Virus record (IMG/VR): IMGVR_UViG_3300007734_000561
Coordinates: 1 to 30,585 of that record
DNA length: 30,585 nucleotides
Strand: one strand, 5' to 3'
Source of the DNA: a virus
Shown one piece after another: positions 20,783 through 29,182 of this stretch. The notes below the pieces were generated by a model. That model had not been told where the DNA came from, did not search any database, and saw only the letters and a list, made by a program, of their open reading frames with translations. The translations under genes and the position numbers were made by a program. Every line of letters begins with the position of its first letter. The stretch's first letter is position 1.

Positions 20783-21046
20783 ATGTCCCAGAACGGCGCA
20801 CCGATGATCCTAGATCGCGAAGGGGAGGCCATCCGCACAACCGCAAATGAGCGCGACCTCGTCGCCGTCATCCGCAACCTGGCCCTCCAGAACATCCCGC
20901 CCCAGAACCGCCGCGCGGCCATCACCGAGGCGGTCGGGCGCCTGGTCGTCCACACCACCACCGACCCCCGCGAGCGCATGAAGCCTGGCTTCCAGCAGCT
21001 CGCCTGCACCTACATGGCCAAGACCGGGATCATCATCCCCTCGTGA
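20783..21046 (+). CDS. small hypothetical protein before the terminase
   Basis: An 87-residue protein beginning MSQNGAPMILDREGEAIRTT, with later NIPPQNRRAAITEAVGRLVV. It is helical with basic segments and has no recognised family. GAGG lies six bases before ATG 20783; ATG 20771 in the same frame is an alternative. Its stop overlaps the terminase GTG. The position suits a small packaging accessory protein, which is only an inference. Confidence 0.55.
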   Translation: MSQNGAPMILDREGEAIRTTANERDLVAVIRNLALQNIPPQNRRAAITEAVGRLVVHTTTDPRERMKPGFQQLACTYMAKTGIIIPS

Positions 21047-22746
21047 CCTCTGCCCCCGACTACATTCCCGAGCCGCCGCTCACCAATCCCCGCCCCCGCC
21101 AGGAGGCGGCGCGCAAGCTGCTGGCCATCCGCCAGGCCGAGGAGACCTTCCTCGGCTACGTCCGCCACATGCGGCCGGAGTACGTCCTCCAGGACGGCCA
21201 CCTCGAGATCATCGACAGCCTCGACCACCTGGAGAAGGGCACGCTCCTGAACTCGGCCGGCGAGCCGGTCTACCGCGTCATGACCAACGCCCCGCCCCGC
21301 TACGGCAAGACCGAGATCTGCACCCGCCTGTTCAGCTCTTACTGCCTCGGGCGCAACGCCCGCCGCGCCATCATGCAGTCGTCGTACTCCTCCGACCTGG
21401 CCAACCGCTTCGGCGGCGAGGTCCGCGACATCTGCATCAGCGACCAGTTCAAGCAGGTCTTCCCCAAGCTGACCCTCCGCGACGACCTCCGCGCTCGCGA
21501 CGAGTGGGGCACCACCGCCGGCGGCTCCTACATCGGCCGCGGCCTACAGGCGTCGACCGTCGGCCTGCCCGCCAACTTCCTCAACCTCGACGACCCGATC
21601 AAGAACCGCGAGGAGGCCGACAGCCTCACCAAGCGCACGAAGGTCAAGGACTTCTACATCGGCTCGCTCATTACCCGTAAGGAGATGCTCGGGCCGGCCA
21701 TGCCGTTCGAGCTCGTCACGCTCACCCGCTGGCACCCCGACGACCTGGCCGGCTACATCCAGACCACGCCCGCCTGGCTGAAGGGCCAGTGGAAGCACAT
21801 CGTCGTCCAGTCCCTCCAGAAGATCAAAACCCAGGTCCAGGTCCGCCGCTCCGACCTACCCCCAGGCCACCCCCTATTCCTCCCGACCGACAAGGTCACC
21901 GACCTGCCCGAGGACGAGCGCAACGTCCCCCAGGAGGAGGACCGCTCGATCTGGGAGGCCAAGCTCCCGCTCTCCGAGCTGCTGCACCTGCGATCCCTCA
22001 GCGAGCGCGAGTTCTCGGCCCAGCATCTCCAGTCGCCCTACGTCATCGGCGGCAACGTGCTGAAGGACGAGTGGTGGCAGTTCTACAAGCCCGAGGAGTT
22101 CGACCAGCGGCAGATCTCCAGCCTGGTCATCTCCGTCGACACCGCCTTCAAGGTCTCCGAGCAGGCCGACTACTCCGTCGCCCTCACCGCCGCCCTCACC
22201 CACAGCGGCGACATCTACATCCTCGACGTCGTCCGCCAGAAGCTGGAGTTCCCCGACCTCAAGCGCCGCCTCATCCAGATCAACAGCAAGTGGCGTGGCC
22301 GTGGCCTCAAGGGCATCTACATCGAGGACAAGGCCAGCGGCCAGTCGATGATCCAGGAGCTGCGCCGCGAGAGCGGCGTCTCCGTCATCCCCTACAAGGT
22401 CGTCAACGACAAGGGCTCCCGCGTCGCCGCCGTCACCCCCCTGATCGAGGGCGGCCGCGTCTTCCTGCCCGACGACGCCCCATGGATGGACGCCTTCGCC
22501 CAGGAGGCCCGCGAGTTCCCCAGCTCCGCGCACGACGACCAGGTCGACGCCCTGGCGATGGCCCTCGACGTCCTCAGCCGCACCCTCACCCATGGCCGCG
22601 GCAGCGCCCTCCTCAACGCCCCGATCACCGAGCTGCCGAACCTCCTCGGCTCCCTCTCGCCCCGGAACCCGACCAACCCCCTCCAGGCCATCCTCGGCAG
22701 CGACTTCCGCTCCCTCGAAGATAGGTTCCCGCCCCTCGGCTCGTGA
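21043..22746 (+). CDS. terL: terminase large subunit
   Basis: A 567-residue packaging motor. The N-terminal ATPase has a Walker-A-like NAPPRYGKT (82-90) and Walker B FLNLDDP (179-185), with the coupling region TLTRWHPDD (227-234). The C-terminal nuclease has VDTAFK (Asp366), IEDKASG (Glu429) and HDDQVDALA (Asp498/499, Asp502), the three acidic clusters of the RNase-H-like fold that cuts the concatemer. It translocates DNA into the prohead and docks on the portal, which is encoded next. GTG 21043 overlaps the previous stop as GTGA. Length and order are as expected. Confidence 0.95.
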   Translation: MTSAPDYIPEPPLTNPRPRQEAARKLLAIRQAEETFLGYVRHMRPEYVLQDGHLEIIDSLDHLEKGTLLNSAGEPVYRVMTNAPPRYGKTEICTRLFSSYCLGRNARRAIMQSSYSSDLANRFGGEVRDICISDQFKQVFPKLTLRDDLRARDEWGTTAGGSYIGRGLQASTVGLPANFLNLDDPIKNREEADSLTKRTKVKDFYIGSLITRKEMLGPAMPFELVTLTRWHPDDLAGYIQTTPAWLKGQWKHIVVQSLQKIKTQVQVRRSDLPPGHPLFLPTDKVTDLPEDERNVPQEEDRSIWEAKLPLSELLHLRSLSEREFSAQHLQSPYVIGGNVLKDEWWQFYKPEEFDQRQISSLVISVDTAFKVSEQADYSVALTAALTHSGDIYILDVVRQKLEFPDLKRRLIQINSKWRGRGLKGIYIEDKASGQSMIQELRRESGVSVIPYKVVNDKGSRVAAVTPLIEGGRVFLPDDAPWMDAFAQEAREFPSSAHDDQVDALAMALDVLSRTLTHGRGSALLNAPITELPNLLGSLSPRNPTNPLQAILGSDFRSLEDRFPPLGS

Positions 22747-22782
22747 GGACGACAACCCGACCGACCTCACGTACCGACCCCT

Positions 22783-24675
22783 ATGGCCTGGTACACGAAC
22801 GCCACCATCGAGCCCGACCGCGAGATCGTCTGCGATCTCTCGAACCTGGCCCCCGCCCTCCTTGAGGGGCTGGACATCTCCGCCGCCCTCAGCGACGAGC
22901 AGGAGAAGAAGCTGGTCGAGTTCGTCCGTGCCTGCTTCAGCATGTCGCACGACCGGATCTCCCAGCGGTACTCCCACTGGCAGGCCGCCGACCGCGCGCA
23001 CGACGTCTACGTGCCGGCCGACGCCACCCGGTTCCGCGAGAAGGTCGTCATGGCCGACACCCGGGCCATCGCCGACACCGTGCTCACCTACATCATGGCC
23101 GCGATCACCGGCCGCAACCCGACCTTCCAGCTCGAGGGCCTCAACCGCCGCTCGCGCAAGTCCGCCGCCATCGTCGAGCGCGTCCTTCACCAGCAGATGC
23201 GCCGCCAGGGCTCCGAGATCCATCTCGCCCAGCTTTTCCTCGACAGCATCCGCTACGGCTTCGCGCCGACCAAGATCACCTGGGACGGCAAGGCTCGTTC
23301 CAACATCCTCACCAACTTCAACCCCCGGCGCGTCTTCCCCGACCCTCGCGTCCAATGGGGCAACTGGGCCGCCGCCCAGTTCATCGGCTGCTTCGACTGG
23401 TTCTCCTACGACGCCCTGGTCCAGACCGGCCTCTACCCGAAGCTCAAGCAGTTCCCCGCCCTCCGCCAGACCCGCCAGCGCAGCGGCGATGGCTGGAAGC
23501 ACCATTCCTGGTCCCAGGAAGCGGGGCGCGGCCTGTCGATCAACCCCGCCCAGAAGTCGACCCACCTCGGCAACAACAACTTCTCGCTCGGCGACGCCCG
23601 TCCCTGCGACGAGCTCTGGGTCCGCCTGGCCGGCTACCAGCTCAACCTGCCCGGCATCGACAGCATCTACCTGGTCATCAACGTCCTCGACGAGGATGTC
23701 TGCATCCGCTGCCAGGCCAACCCGAACGGCATGCAGTACCCGTGGGTCCTCGGCTCCCTCTACCAGGATCTCCACAAGCACTACGGCCAGGGCCTCTACG
23801 ACCTGCTCCTCCCCCTCCATGATCTCGCCACCTGGCTGCTCCGTTCCCGCGTCGACAACGTCCAGGCCGCCCTCAACAACCTGATCTTCGTCGATCCCGA
23901 GGCCGTCTCCGTGGTCGACCTGATCAACCGCAACCCCTATGGCGTCGTCCGCACGCTGCCCGGCACCAAGCCCGGCGACGGCGTCCACATCGCGCAGATC
24001 CCCGACGTCACCCGCGGCCACTGGTCCGACATCGGCATGCTGTCCGATCTGAAGCAGCGCGTCTCGGCCGCCTCCGACGCGCAGCAAGGCATGCCCACCG
24101 GCGGCATCCGCACCGCGACCGAGGTCTCGCGCCTCAGCCAGCTCGGCAGCCAGCGCCTCGGCGTGCTCTCCCGCATCCTCTCCGCCACCACCGTTCGGCC
24201 GATGGCCGGGATGATGGTCGGCAACATCCAGGACGCGATCCTCCTCGACGGCTCGATCAAGGTGAACCCGGACACCGCGCCCGGCCTCCTCAGCCCGCTG
24301 ATCAAGGAGGACTACCTCGACTTCTCCATCGCCGATCTCCAGGGCGAGATCGACTACCTGGTCGTCGACGGCACGCTCCCCATCGAACCCACGCGCTCGC
24401 CCGAGACGTGGATGAACATCCTCCAGATCAGCCACCAGGCTGGCCTTGGCATGGAGCTCGACCTCAAGCGCATCGCCCTCGAAGGCATCCGCTCCATGGG
24501 TGTCGGCGACATCGACCAGTACCGCATCTCCCCCGAGCAGGCAGCCGAAGGGCCGACCCCGTCCCAGCAGCTCCAGCTCATGGAGAAGATGCGCGGCGCT
24601 TCCGTCATGCCCGAGGAACAGCTCGACCAGGAAGTCACCAAGGGCAACCTCATCCCGATGTCGGAGGCGGCTTAA
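22783..24675 (+). CDS. portal protein
   Basis: A 630-residue protein immediately after the terminase. Features typical of podovirus-type portals are the N-terminal helical clip (EKKLVEFVRACFSMSHDRIS), the ALNNLIFVDPEAVSVVDLIN stem/wing segment and NRNPYGVVRTLPGTKPGDGV, followed by the long helical C-terminus (TEVSRLSQLGSQRLGVLSRI). It forms the dodecameric ring at the capsid vertex through which DNA passes. No clear Shine-Dalgarno precedes ATG 22783, although the 36-base gap contains a GAGGAC-like stretch after the terL stop. The C-terminal tail (QQLQLMEKMRGASV) is helical. Confidence 0.85.
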   Translation: MAWYTNATIEPDREIVCDLSNLAPALLEGLDISAALSDEQEKKLVEFVRACFSMSHDRISQRYSHWQAADRAHDVYVPADATRFREKVVMADTRAIADTVLTYIMAAITGRNPTFQLEGLNRRSRKSAAIVERVLHQQMRRQGSEIHLAQLFLDSIRYGFAPTKITWDGKARSNILTNFNPRRVFPDPRVQWGNWAAAQFIGCFDWFSYDALVQTGLYPKLKQFPALRQTRQRSGDGWKHHSWSQEAGRGLSINPAQKSTHLGNNNFSLGDARPCDELWVRLAGYQLNLPGIDSIYLVINVLDEDVCIRCQANPNGMQYPWVLGSLYQDLHKHYGQGLYDLLLPLHDLATWLLRSRVDNVQAALNNLIFVDPEAVSVVDLINRNPYGVVRTLPGTKPGDGVHIAQIPDVTRGHWSDIGMLSDLKQRVSAASDAQQGMPTGGIRTATEVSRLSQLGSQRLGVLSRILSATTVRPMAGMMVGNIQDAILLDGSIKVNPDTAPGLLSPLIKEDYLDFSIADLQGEIDYLVVDGTLPIEPTRSPETWMNILQISHQAGLGMELDLKRIALEGIRSMGVGDIDQYRISPEQAAEGPTPSQQLQLMEKMRGASVMPEEQLDQEVTKGNLIPMSEAA

Positions 24676-24948
24676 ATGACCCCCACCAGCACCGAGCTCG
24701 AGCAGCAGCTCCAGCCCCTCCAGCGCCTCTACATCAAGGCGCTGCTCCATGAAGCCGCGGCCGAGCACGCCAAGGAGCACGACCAGCTCAAGGAGAGCTT
24801 CGCCGTCCGCATCCGCGCCCTCAACGAGGCTCTGGCCGAGGAGCGCGCCCACACGAACAAGCTGGAGCGCCTGATCGGCCTCACCCCCGCCAGCCGCCGC
24901 CGCCTCGGCGAGATGATCGACGCCATCAACCGGGCCATCGGCGAATGA
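24676..24948 (+). CDS. small coiled-coil protein
   Basis: A 90-residue protein beginning directly after the portal TAA. Nearly the whole chain is charged heptad-like helix (HEAAAEHAKEHDQLKESFAV, LNEALAEERAHTNKLERLIG), so it is a coiled coil. Its stop overlaps the tail-fibre ATG as ATGA. The position suggests a head- or fibre-joining accessory protein, but no family is recognised. Confidence 0.6.
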   Translation: MTPTSTELEQQLQPLQRLYIKALLHEAAAEHAKEHDQLKESFAVRIRALNEALAEERAHTNKLERLIGLTPASRRRLGEMIDAINRAIGE

Positions 24949-26708
24949 CCGGCATCACCCGCCCCACCGGCGAGCAGCTCCGCTTCGAGAGCGCCCTCAC
25001 CGGCTCTCACGTCCTCGACGACTACCTCGAAGACGCCGAGGTCGGCGGCCGCACCCTGGCCGACCTCATGGGCGACCTGTTCGACAGCGACACCGGCTCC
25101 TTCGTGCCGTTCACCCACCGCGGCACCTACGCCAACACCACCGCCTACAACAAGGGCGACCTCGCGCGCACCACCGCCGCGACCGACCTGTCCTCGGTCC
25201 CCGCGACCTATTGCTGCGTCGTCGCCTACACCTCCGCCGTCAGCATGAATGCCGACATCGCCAACTGGCGCCTGGTCGCCAAGGACGGCGACGTCGGCGC
25301 CACGGGTTCCACCGGCGCAACGGGCGCCACCGGCGCGACCGGTGCGACCGGTGCCGCCCCGACCATCACCACGACCAGCACCACCAGCCGCACCATCGGC
25401 GCCGGCAGCTTCACCTTCACCACCGCTGCCGCCCTGACCGCTGCCATCGGCACGCCGCTGACCTTCACCAGCCGCGCCAACTCCGCCAACTTCCTCAGCG
25501 GCGCCGTCACCGCCATCGCCGGCACGTCCGTCACCATCCTGGTCGGCGCCAACGACTATGGCGGCTCCGGCGCCCAGGCCGACTGGGACGTGAGCTTCTC
25601 CGGCTTCCGCGGCCCCGTCGGCGCCACCGGCGCGACCGGCTCCCCTGGCGCCGCCAGTGAGAGCGCCGCCGGTATCGTCGAGATCCCGACGCAAACCGAG
25701 CACGACACCGGTACCGACGACGGCCGCGCGTCCTCGCCACTGAAGATCGCCGCCGCGCCTTACACCATCGGCAAGAACGTCTTCATCAACGGCGCGATGG
25801 AGATCTGGCAGGCGGGCACCGGCTCAACCACGGCGACGGCGGGTTCGCGGAACTACCTCGCCGATCAGTGGTATGTGAACCCGTCGGGCGCCAACATGGC
25901 GATGGCACGGTCGACCACCGTGCCGACCGCGAGCAACAAGGCGCGCTACTCGCTTCAGGTGACCGGCGCCACCAGCGGCACCACCTGCCTGATCGGCACC
26001 CGCGTCCCCGCGGCCGACGTGCCGGCGGTGAAGGGCTATGCGACTTTCTCGTTCTACGTCGACAACGCCACCGGCGGTGCTTTCACGCCGAACCTTCTGA
26101 TCGGGACGCCGGGCGCGGCCGACGACTTCACCACCGTCACCAACCGCCTGACCCAGGCGATGCAATCGTGCCCGGACGGAGCGATCACCCGCGTCACCTA
26201 TACGGCCGACATCTCGGGCTACACCAACCTCGCGAACGGCCTGCAGGTAGAGCTGCAGGTCCCCAGCGGATCGCTCGACAGCGGCGCCAAGGTCGTCCGC
26301 GTGACGATGTGCCAGGGCGAACTAGGCCAAGTGGCGACGGCCTTCGAGCGGCTGCCGGTCGCCCTCATCCTGTTTCAATGCCAGTATTTCTATCGAGTGT
26401 TCGCGACGGCGGACGGGAACCTCGGCCACGGCTTCGCCGACGGCGCCACGACCGGCACCATCGCCTTCGATCTCGGGCCGCCCATGCGGGTGGCGCCGAC
26501 CTTCTCCGCATCCAACGTCACGCATTTCCAGGTCGATGCCGTCTCGGGCGGCTCGGGAGCGACCACGGGGCTGACGGCGGCCGGCTCCTGGACCAAGTCC
26601 GTCGATCTCCGGCCCGTGCGGTCGGGCTCGTCTTGGACCGCCGGCCAGGGCATTCGTCTGCTGGCGGCGAACGCCTCGGCGGCACTCACCTTCAGCGCGA
26701 GGCTCTGA
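24945..26708 (+). CDS. tail fibre / receptor-binding protein with collagen-like repeats
   Basis: A 587-residue protein. The N-terminal about 60 residues are probably the virion-anchoring part. A small domain at 57-112 (GTYANTTAYNKGDLARTTAA to ANWRLVAKDG) resembles the carbohydrate-binding module in phage fibres. Two collagen-like Gly-X-Y runs follow, at 115-138 (eight triplets) and 220-237 (six). After about residue 275 it turns into NVFINGAMEIWQAG, and the C-terminus has the pattern of a phage tail module ('NG..EIWQ.G...... aDqWyv', ...'FERLPVALILFQCQYFYRVF'). It should determine host range. Third-position use changes near 25.79 kb. Position between portal and capsid genes is unusual. Confidence 0.75.
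   Translation: MTGITRPTGEQLRFESALTGSHVLDDYLEDAEVGGRTLADLMGDLFDSDTGSFVPFTHRGTYANTTAYNKGDLARTTAATDLSSVPATYCCVVAYTSAVSMNADIANWRLVAKDGDVGATGSTGATGATGATGATGAAPTITTTSTTSRTIGAGSFTFTTAAALTAAIGTPLTFTSRANSANFLSGAVTAIAGTSVTILVGANDYGGSGAQADWDVSFSGFRGPVGATGATGSPGAASESAAGIVEIPTQTEHDTGTDDGRASSPLKIAAAPYTIGKNVFINGAMEIWQAGTGSTTATAGSRNYLADQWYVNPSGANMAMARSTTVPTASNKARYSLQVTGATSGTTCLIGTRVPAADVPAVKGYATFSFYVDNATGGAFTPNLLIGTPGAADDFTTVTNRLTQAMQSCPDGAITRVTYTADISGYTNLANGLQVELQVPSGSLDSGAKVVRVTMCQGELGQVATAFERLPVALILFQCQYFYRVFATADGNLGHGFADGATTGTIAFDLGPPMRVAPTFSASNVTHFQVDAVSGGSGATTGLTAAGSWTKSVDLRPVRSGSSWTAGQGIRLLAANASAALTFSARL
25287..25358 (+). repeat. collagen-like Gly-X-Y repeat, eight triplets
   Basis: The DNA repeats a nine-base GGC-GCN-ACC unit encoding G-A-T (with G-D-V, G-S-T and G-A-A variants). 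Such repeats slip easily and change fibre length. Confidence 0.85.
25602..25655 (+). repeat. second collagen-like Gly-X-Y repeat, six triplets
   Basis: The units are GFR, GPV, GAT, GAT, GSP, GAA. It is separated from the first run by about 80 Thr/Ser/Ala-rich residues, which suggests a trimeric stalk in two parts. Confidence 0.8.
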
Positions 26709-26710
26709 TC

Positions 26711-27220
26711 ATGCGGACCTACATCGACTTCGGCGCCGTCCTGACATGGAATGGCATGACCATCCCGAAGGACCCGAAGAACGCCGACTACCGCGAGGCT
26801 CTCGCGATGGTCGGCGCGGAGACGGCGGAGATCGTTGCCTACGAGAAGCCGAGCCCGACCGATGCCGACCGGGTATCGGCGAAGCAGGCGATAGACGACG
26901 CCGCTGAACGGTGCCGGCTGCTCTGGATCACCGGCGGCGCCGGCCAGGCGATGGTCTATCAGGAGAAGCGGGCCGAGGCGGTGCGCTTCGTCGCCGAAGG
27001 CGGAGAGCCCGAGGACTTCCCGATCCTCTCGGCCTCGGTCGGGATCGAGGGCGAGGATCTCGCCGCCGTCGCCGCGGTCGTGCTGAGCACCGCCGCGGCG
27101 TGGACGGCGCTCGCCGCCTCAATCGAGGGCTTGCGCCTCTCCGCCAAGAGGTCGGCCGGCCTCGCCGGGACCTGGGCCGAGATCGACGCCTCCCAGGCCG
27201 TCGACTGGCCGACGCCTTAA
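26711..27220 (+). CDS. fibre-associated protein, tail-fibre-assembly-like layout
   Basis: A 169-residue protein directly following the fibre gene (start two bases after its stop). The middle ADRVSAKQAIDDAAERCRLL and then QAMVYQEKRAEAVRFVAEGG, followed by an Ala-rich helical C-terminus (AAWTALAASIEGLRLSAKRS), has the layout of accessory or assembly proteins found behind tail-fibre genes. Members vary widely in sequence and I cannot assign a family. A chaperone or fibre-tip role is inference from position. Codon use resembles the C-terminal part of the fibre gene, so both may have been exchanged as a cassette. Confidence 0.5.
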   Translation: MRTYIDFGAVLTWNGMTIPKDPKNADYREALAMVGAETAEIVAYEKPSPTDADRVSAKQAIDDAAERCRLLWITGGAGQAMVYQEKRAEAVRFVAEGGEPEDFPILSASVGIEGEDLAAVAAVVLSTAAAWTALAASIEGLRLSAKRSAGLAGTWAEIDASQAVDWPTP

Positions 27221-27275
27221 AAAACGGGAACCTCGCGAGGAAGACGTAGCGCCCGAGCGCGCGTAGGAGCCAAGC

Positions 27276-27554
27276 ATGCAGATCGAAGTCAGCATGGTCA
27301 TCGAGCTGGCCGTCCTCGCCGCCGCCCTCACCGGCTACGCCTGGCGATACAACCTCTACGTCGAGAAGAAGATCGAGCAGAACCGCGTCGGTGCCGAAGC
27401 CCGCATCGCCGCCGTCGAGGCCCGACTCGAAGCCGTCCGTGCCGAGAGCGCCAAGCGCGAAGACCTGCACCGCATCGAGACTGCCCTCACCGGCGTCCAC
27501 GAGCGCATCGACCAGATCTACACCCTCATGCTGAAGACCGCCTCGACCCCGTGA
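27276..27554 (+). CDS. small membrane protein with coiled coil (holin- or spanin-like)
   Basis: A 92-residue protein. Residues about 7-22 (MVIELAVLAAALTGYAWR) form one membrane span. The rest is a charged coiled coil (EQNRVGAEARIAAVEARLEA, then KREDLHRIETALTGVHERID). Such single-span, coiled-coil proteins occur in phage lysis regions as inner-membrane spanins or holin partners, and also as membrane-anchored regulators. AGGAG lies six bases before ATG 27276. No endolysin is visible in this window, so the lysis role is uncertain. Confidence 0.5.
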   Translation: MQIEVSMVIELAVLAAALTGYAWRYNLYVEKKIEQNRVGAEARIAAVEARLEAVRAESAKREDLHRIETALTGVHERIDQIYTLMLKTASTP

Positions 27555-27844
27555 CCCGCACCCCCACCGCCATCGACGCCGACCTCCGCGCCGCCAAGGA
27601 GCTGGCCGCTTCCCGTGGCTGGGAGCTGATCCGCCAGCACCTGAAGGACGAGGTCTACAAGCTCTCCGTCACCAAATCCCGCAACGTCCACGCGACCCAG
27701 CGCCAGAGCGACATGAGCGACGGCGCGATCAGCGCCACCGACGGCTTCCTCCACCTCGCCGACACCATGGTCGTCCGCCTCGAAGGCGAGAAGGCCATGC
27801 TCGCCGCCGCAGCCGATACCCCCGAAGGAGCAACCAATGCCTAA
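27551..27844 (+). CDS. small hypothetical protein
   Basis: A 97-residue protein with helical segments (DLRAAKELAASRGWELIRQH, FLHLADTMVVRLEGEKAMLA). No domain is recognised. GTG 27551 overlaps the previous stop as GTGA, and the stop overlaps the next start by eight bases, so it is in the same translation chain as the scaffold. It could be a head accessory protein by position. Confidence 0.55.
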   Translation: MTRTPTAIDADLRAAKELAASRGWELIRQHLKDEVYKLSVTKSRNVHATQRQSDMSDGAISATDGFLHLADTMVVRLEGEKAMLAAAADTPEGATNA

Positions 27845-28802
27845 CCCCGACCTCGACGCCCTCAACGCGACCATCCTCGGCGACAAGGCCGCCGACCCCG
27901 CTGCCCCGGCTGCTGTCGCCGGTGGCGGCGGCACGGCCGGCGAAGGCGCCGCCCCCGCCGAAGACATCGACGCGATGCTCCGGGACGTCATCGACATCGA
28001 CATGGGCAAGGGCGGCAAGCGCCAGCTCTCCAAGAAGCAGATCGCCTCGATGGTGGAGCGGTATGGCGAAGCCTCGTCCCAGCTCGACGAGAACTCGCCC
28101 GTGCTCGCCCTCGTCGCCAAGATCCGCGAAGCCTCGCCCGACGCCTCGCCCGACCAGATCGCCCAGTTCCTGGCCCAGGCCGCGCAGTCCTACAAGCCCG
28201 ACCCGAAGAAGAAGGACGGCGAGCCCGCCGCCAATGCCGACGGCGGCGACGCTTCCCTGCCGAGCGACGACGACCTCACCAAGTGGGAGAAGGAGAACGC
28301 CGCCTCCCTCCCGCCTGGCTATCGCCAGATCGGCACGCTCATGCAGACCCTGGTCGGCACCATCGCCCAGCAGCAGGGCATGCTAAAGCAGGTGCTCGAA
28401 GCCTCCGGCGCCGCCGCGCAGGCCGCCGGCAAGCTCACCACCGAGGCGGTGAGCACCAAGAACACCAACGCCCGCGAGCGCATCGGCATGAACCTCGACC
28501 GCGCCCAGACCCAGCTCCAGCTCGCTGACGACGACGCCCAGCCGTTCATGGCCTTCGCCCTCGACCGCGGCTACGTGCCCGAGGACTTCGGCCGCTTCGA
28601 CCTGACCGTCAAGGTCATGACCGACTACAAGAACGCCAAGGCCGGCCCCGAGTTCGAGCGCCTCAAGAAGATCGCCGAGCGCCGCCAGGCGTTCTCCGGC
28701 TCCCTCGGCGCCGCGCCCCAGAGCGCCCCCGGCAAGCCCGCCGCCGGCGCCGACACCACCTTCGAGAACCTGGTCTCCGGCCAGATGGCCAAGCTGGGCT
28801 GA
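27837..28802 (+). CDS. putative scaffolding protein
   Basis: A 321-residue protein upstream of the capsid gene. Composition is typical of a scaffold: acidic and Ala-rich N-terminus, a helical centre (QLSKKQIASMVERYGEASSQ), long stretches of Gln/Ala/Asp, a helix at about 205-250 (ERIGMNLDRAQTQLQLADDD), and a C-terminus with a basic helix (EFERLKKIAERRQAFS). Scaffolds assemble the prohead and leave before or during packaging. There is no protease motif. GGAG lies six bases before ATG 27837. The identity rests on position and composition. Confidence 0.6.
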   Translation: MPNPDLDALNATILGDKAADPAAPAAVAGGGGTAGEGAAPAEDIDAMLRDVIDIDMGKGGKRQLSKKQIASMVERYGEASSQLDENSPVLALVAKIREASPDASPDQIAQFLAQAAQSYKPDPKKKDGEPAANADGGDASLPSDDDLTKWEKENAASLPPGYRQIGTLMQTLVGTIAQQQGMLKQVLEASGAAAQAAGKLTTEAVSTKNTNARERIGMNLDRAQTQLQLADDDAQPFMAFALDRGYVPEDFGRFDLTVKVMTDYKNAKAGPEFERLKKIAERRQAFSGSLGAAPQSAPGKPAAGADTTFENLVSGQMAKLG

Positions 28803-28804
28803 TC

Positions 28805-29050
28805 GTGATCAACCGGGCGGCGGCCGACCCCGACCCGCCGCCCGTCTATCTCTGCACGCGGTGCGACCGTCGCGTGCTGGTCGAGTTCGACACTCACACC
28901 ATCAACGTCGTGATCAAGCGCGGCGTCTGCTTCAAGTGGTGCCGCGAGCCCGTCTACCTTCCGGCCAATAGCAACTTTCGACGCACCACAAAAATAACGG
29001 TTGCGTCTCCGACCAACTCCACGCATCTGAGAGACATCCAAGCCTCCTAG
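28805..29050 (+). CDS. possible small zinc-ribbon-like protein
   Basis: An 81-residue frame from GTG 28805. CTRCD (17-21) and later CFKWC (42-46) give a C-x2-C...C-x3-C pattern that could bind zinc. Third positions are GC-rich until about codon 55 (28970), after which codon use changes abruptly. The last 27 codons overlap an inverted repeat and the capsid leader. It may be a truncated or hybrid gene, or the true gene may end elsewhere. No strong ribosome-binding site was found. Confidence 0.4.
   Translation: MINRAAADPDPPPVYLCTRCDRRVLVEFDTHTINVVIKRGVCFKWCREPVYLPANSNFRRTTKITVASPTNSTHLRDIQAS
28972..29007 (+). promoter_or_regulatory. inverted repeat and weak third operator-like site upstream of the capsid gene
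   Basis: GACGCA at 28980-28985 and TGCGTC at 29002-29007 flank an A-rich loop. AACTTTCGAC at 28972-28981 resembles AACTTTGCGAC of the integrase-side palindrome with one base missing, and GGTTGCGTC at 28999-29007 also occurs at 17891-17899. The AT-rich loop stands out in this GC-rich DNA. Confidence 0.4.
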
Positions 29051-29182
29051 CGACCGCCTGCGGGCCGTCGAGCGGGAAGCCCGGATTGCAAGGCAACCAA
29101 GCGGCAGGGCCGCAGCGGAAGCCGGACCAAACCCAAGGCTCACCCCAGGCGCATTGCGCCCGCTCTCTAGGAGGATCTTCTC
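29043..29182 (+). promoter_or_regulatory. capsid-gene leader with complementary anti-SD and SD sequences
   Basis: No gene is seen. CCTCCTAG at 29043-29050 is the exact complement of CTAGGAGG at 29167-29174, the ribosome-binding site of the capsid gene (eight bases before ATG 29183). Between them lie short stems, for example GGCGC/GCGCC around 29150 and GCGGC/GCCGC around 29101-29113. Pairing would block translation unless opened. Confidence 0.5.

Noticed and set aside
21874-24852. A 992-codon open frame on the - strand
   Set aside because: It lies opposite the terminase and portal genes, which have clear motifs. The product is Gly/Val/Glu-biased and has no ribosome-binding site.
25287-25358. 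Tandem GGC-GCN-ACC units as a possible CRISPR or regulatory repeat
   Set aside because: Unit is nine bases, in frame, and encodes collagen-like Gly-X-Y; there are no spacers.
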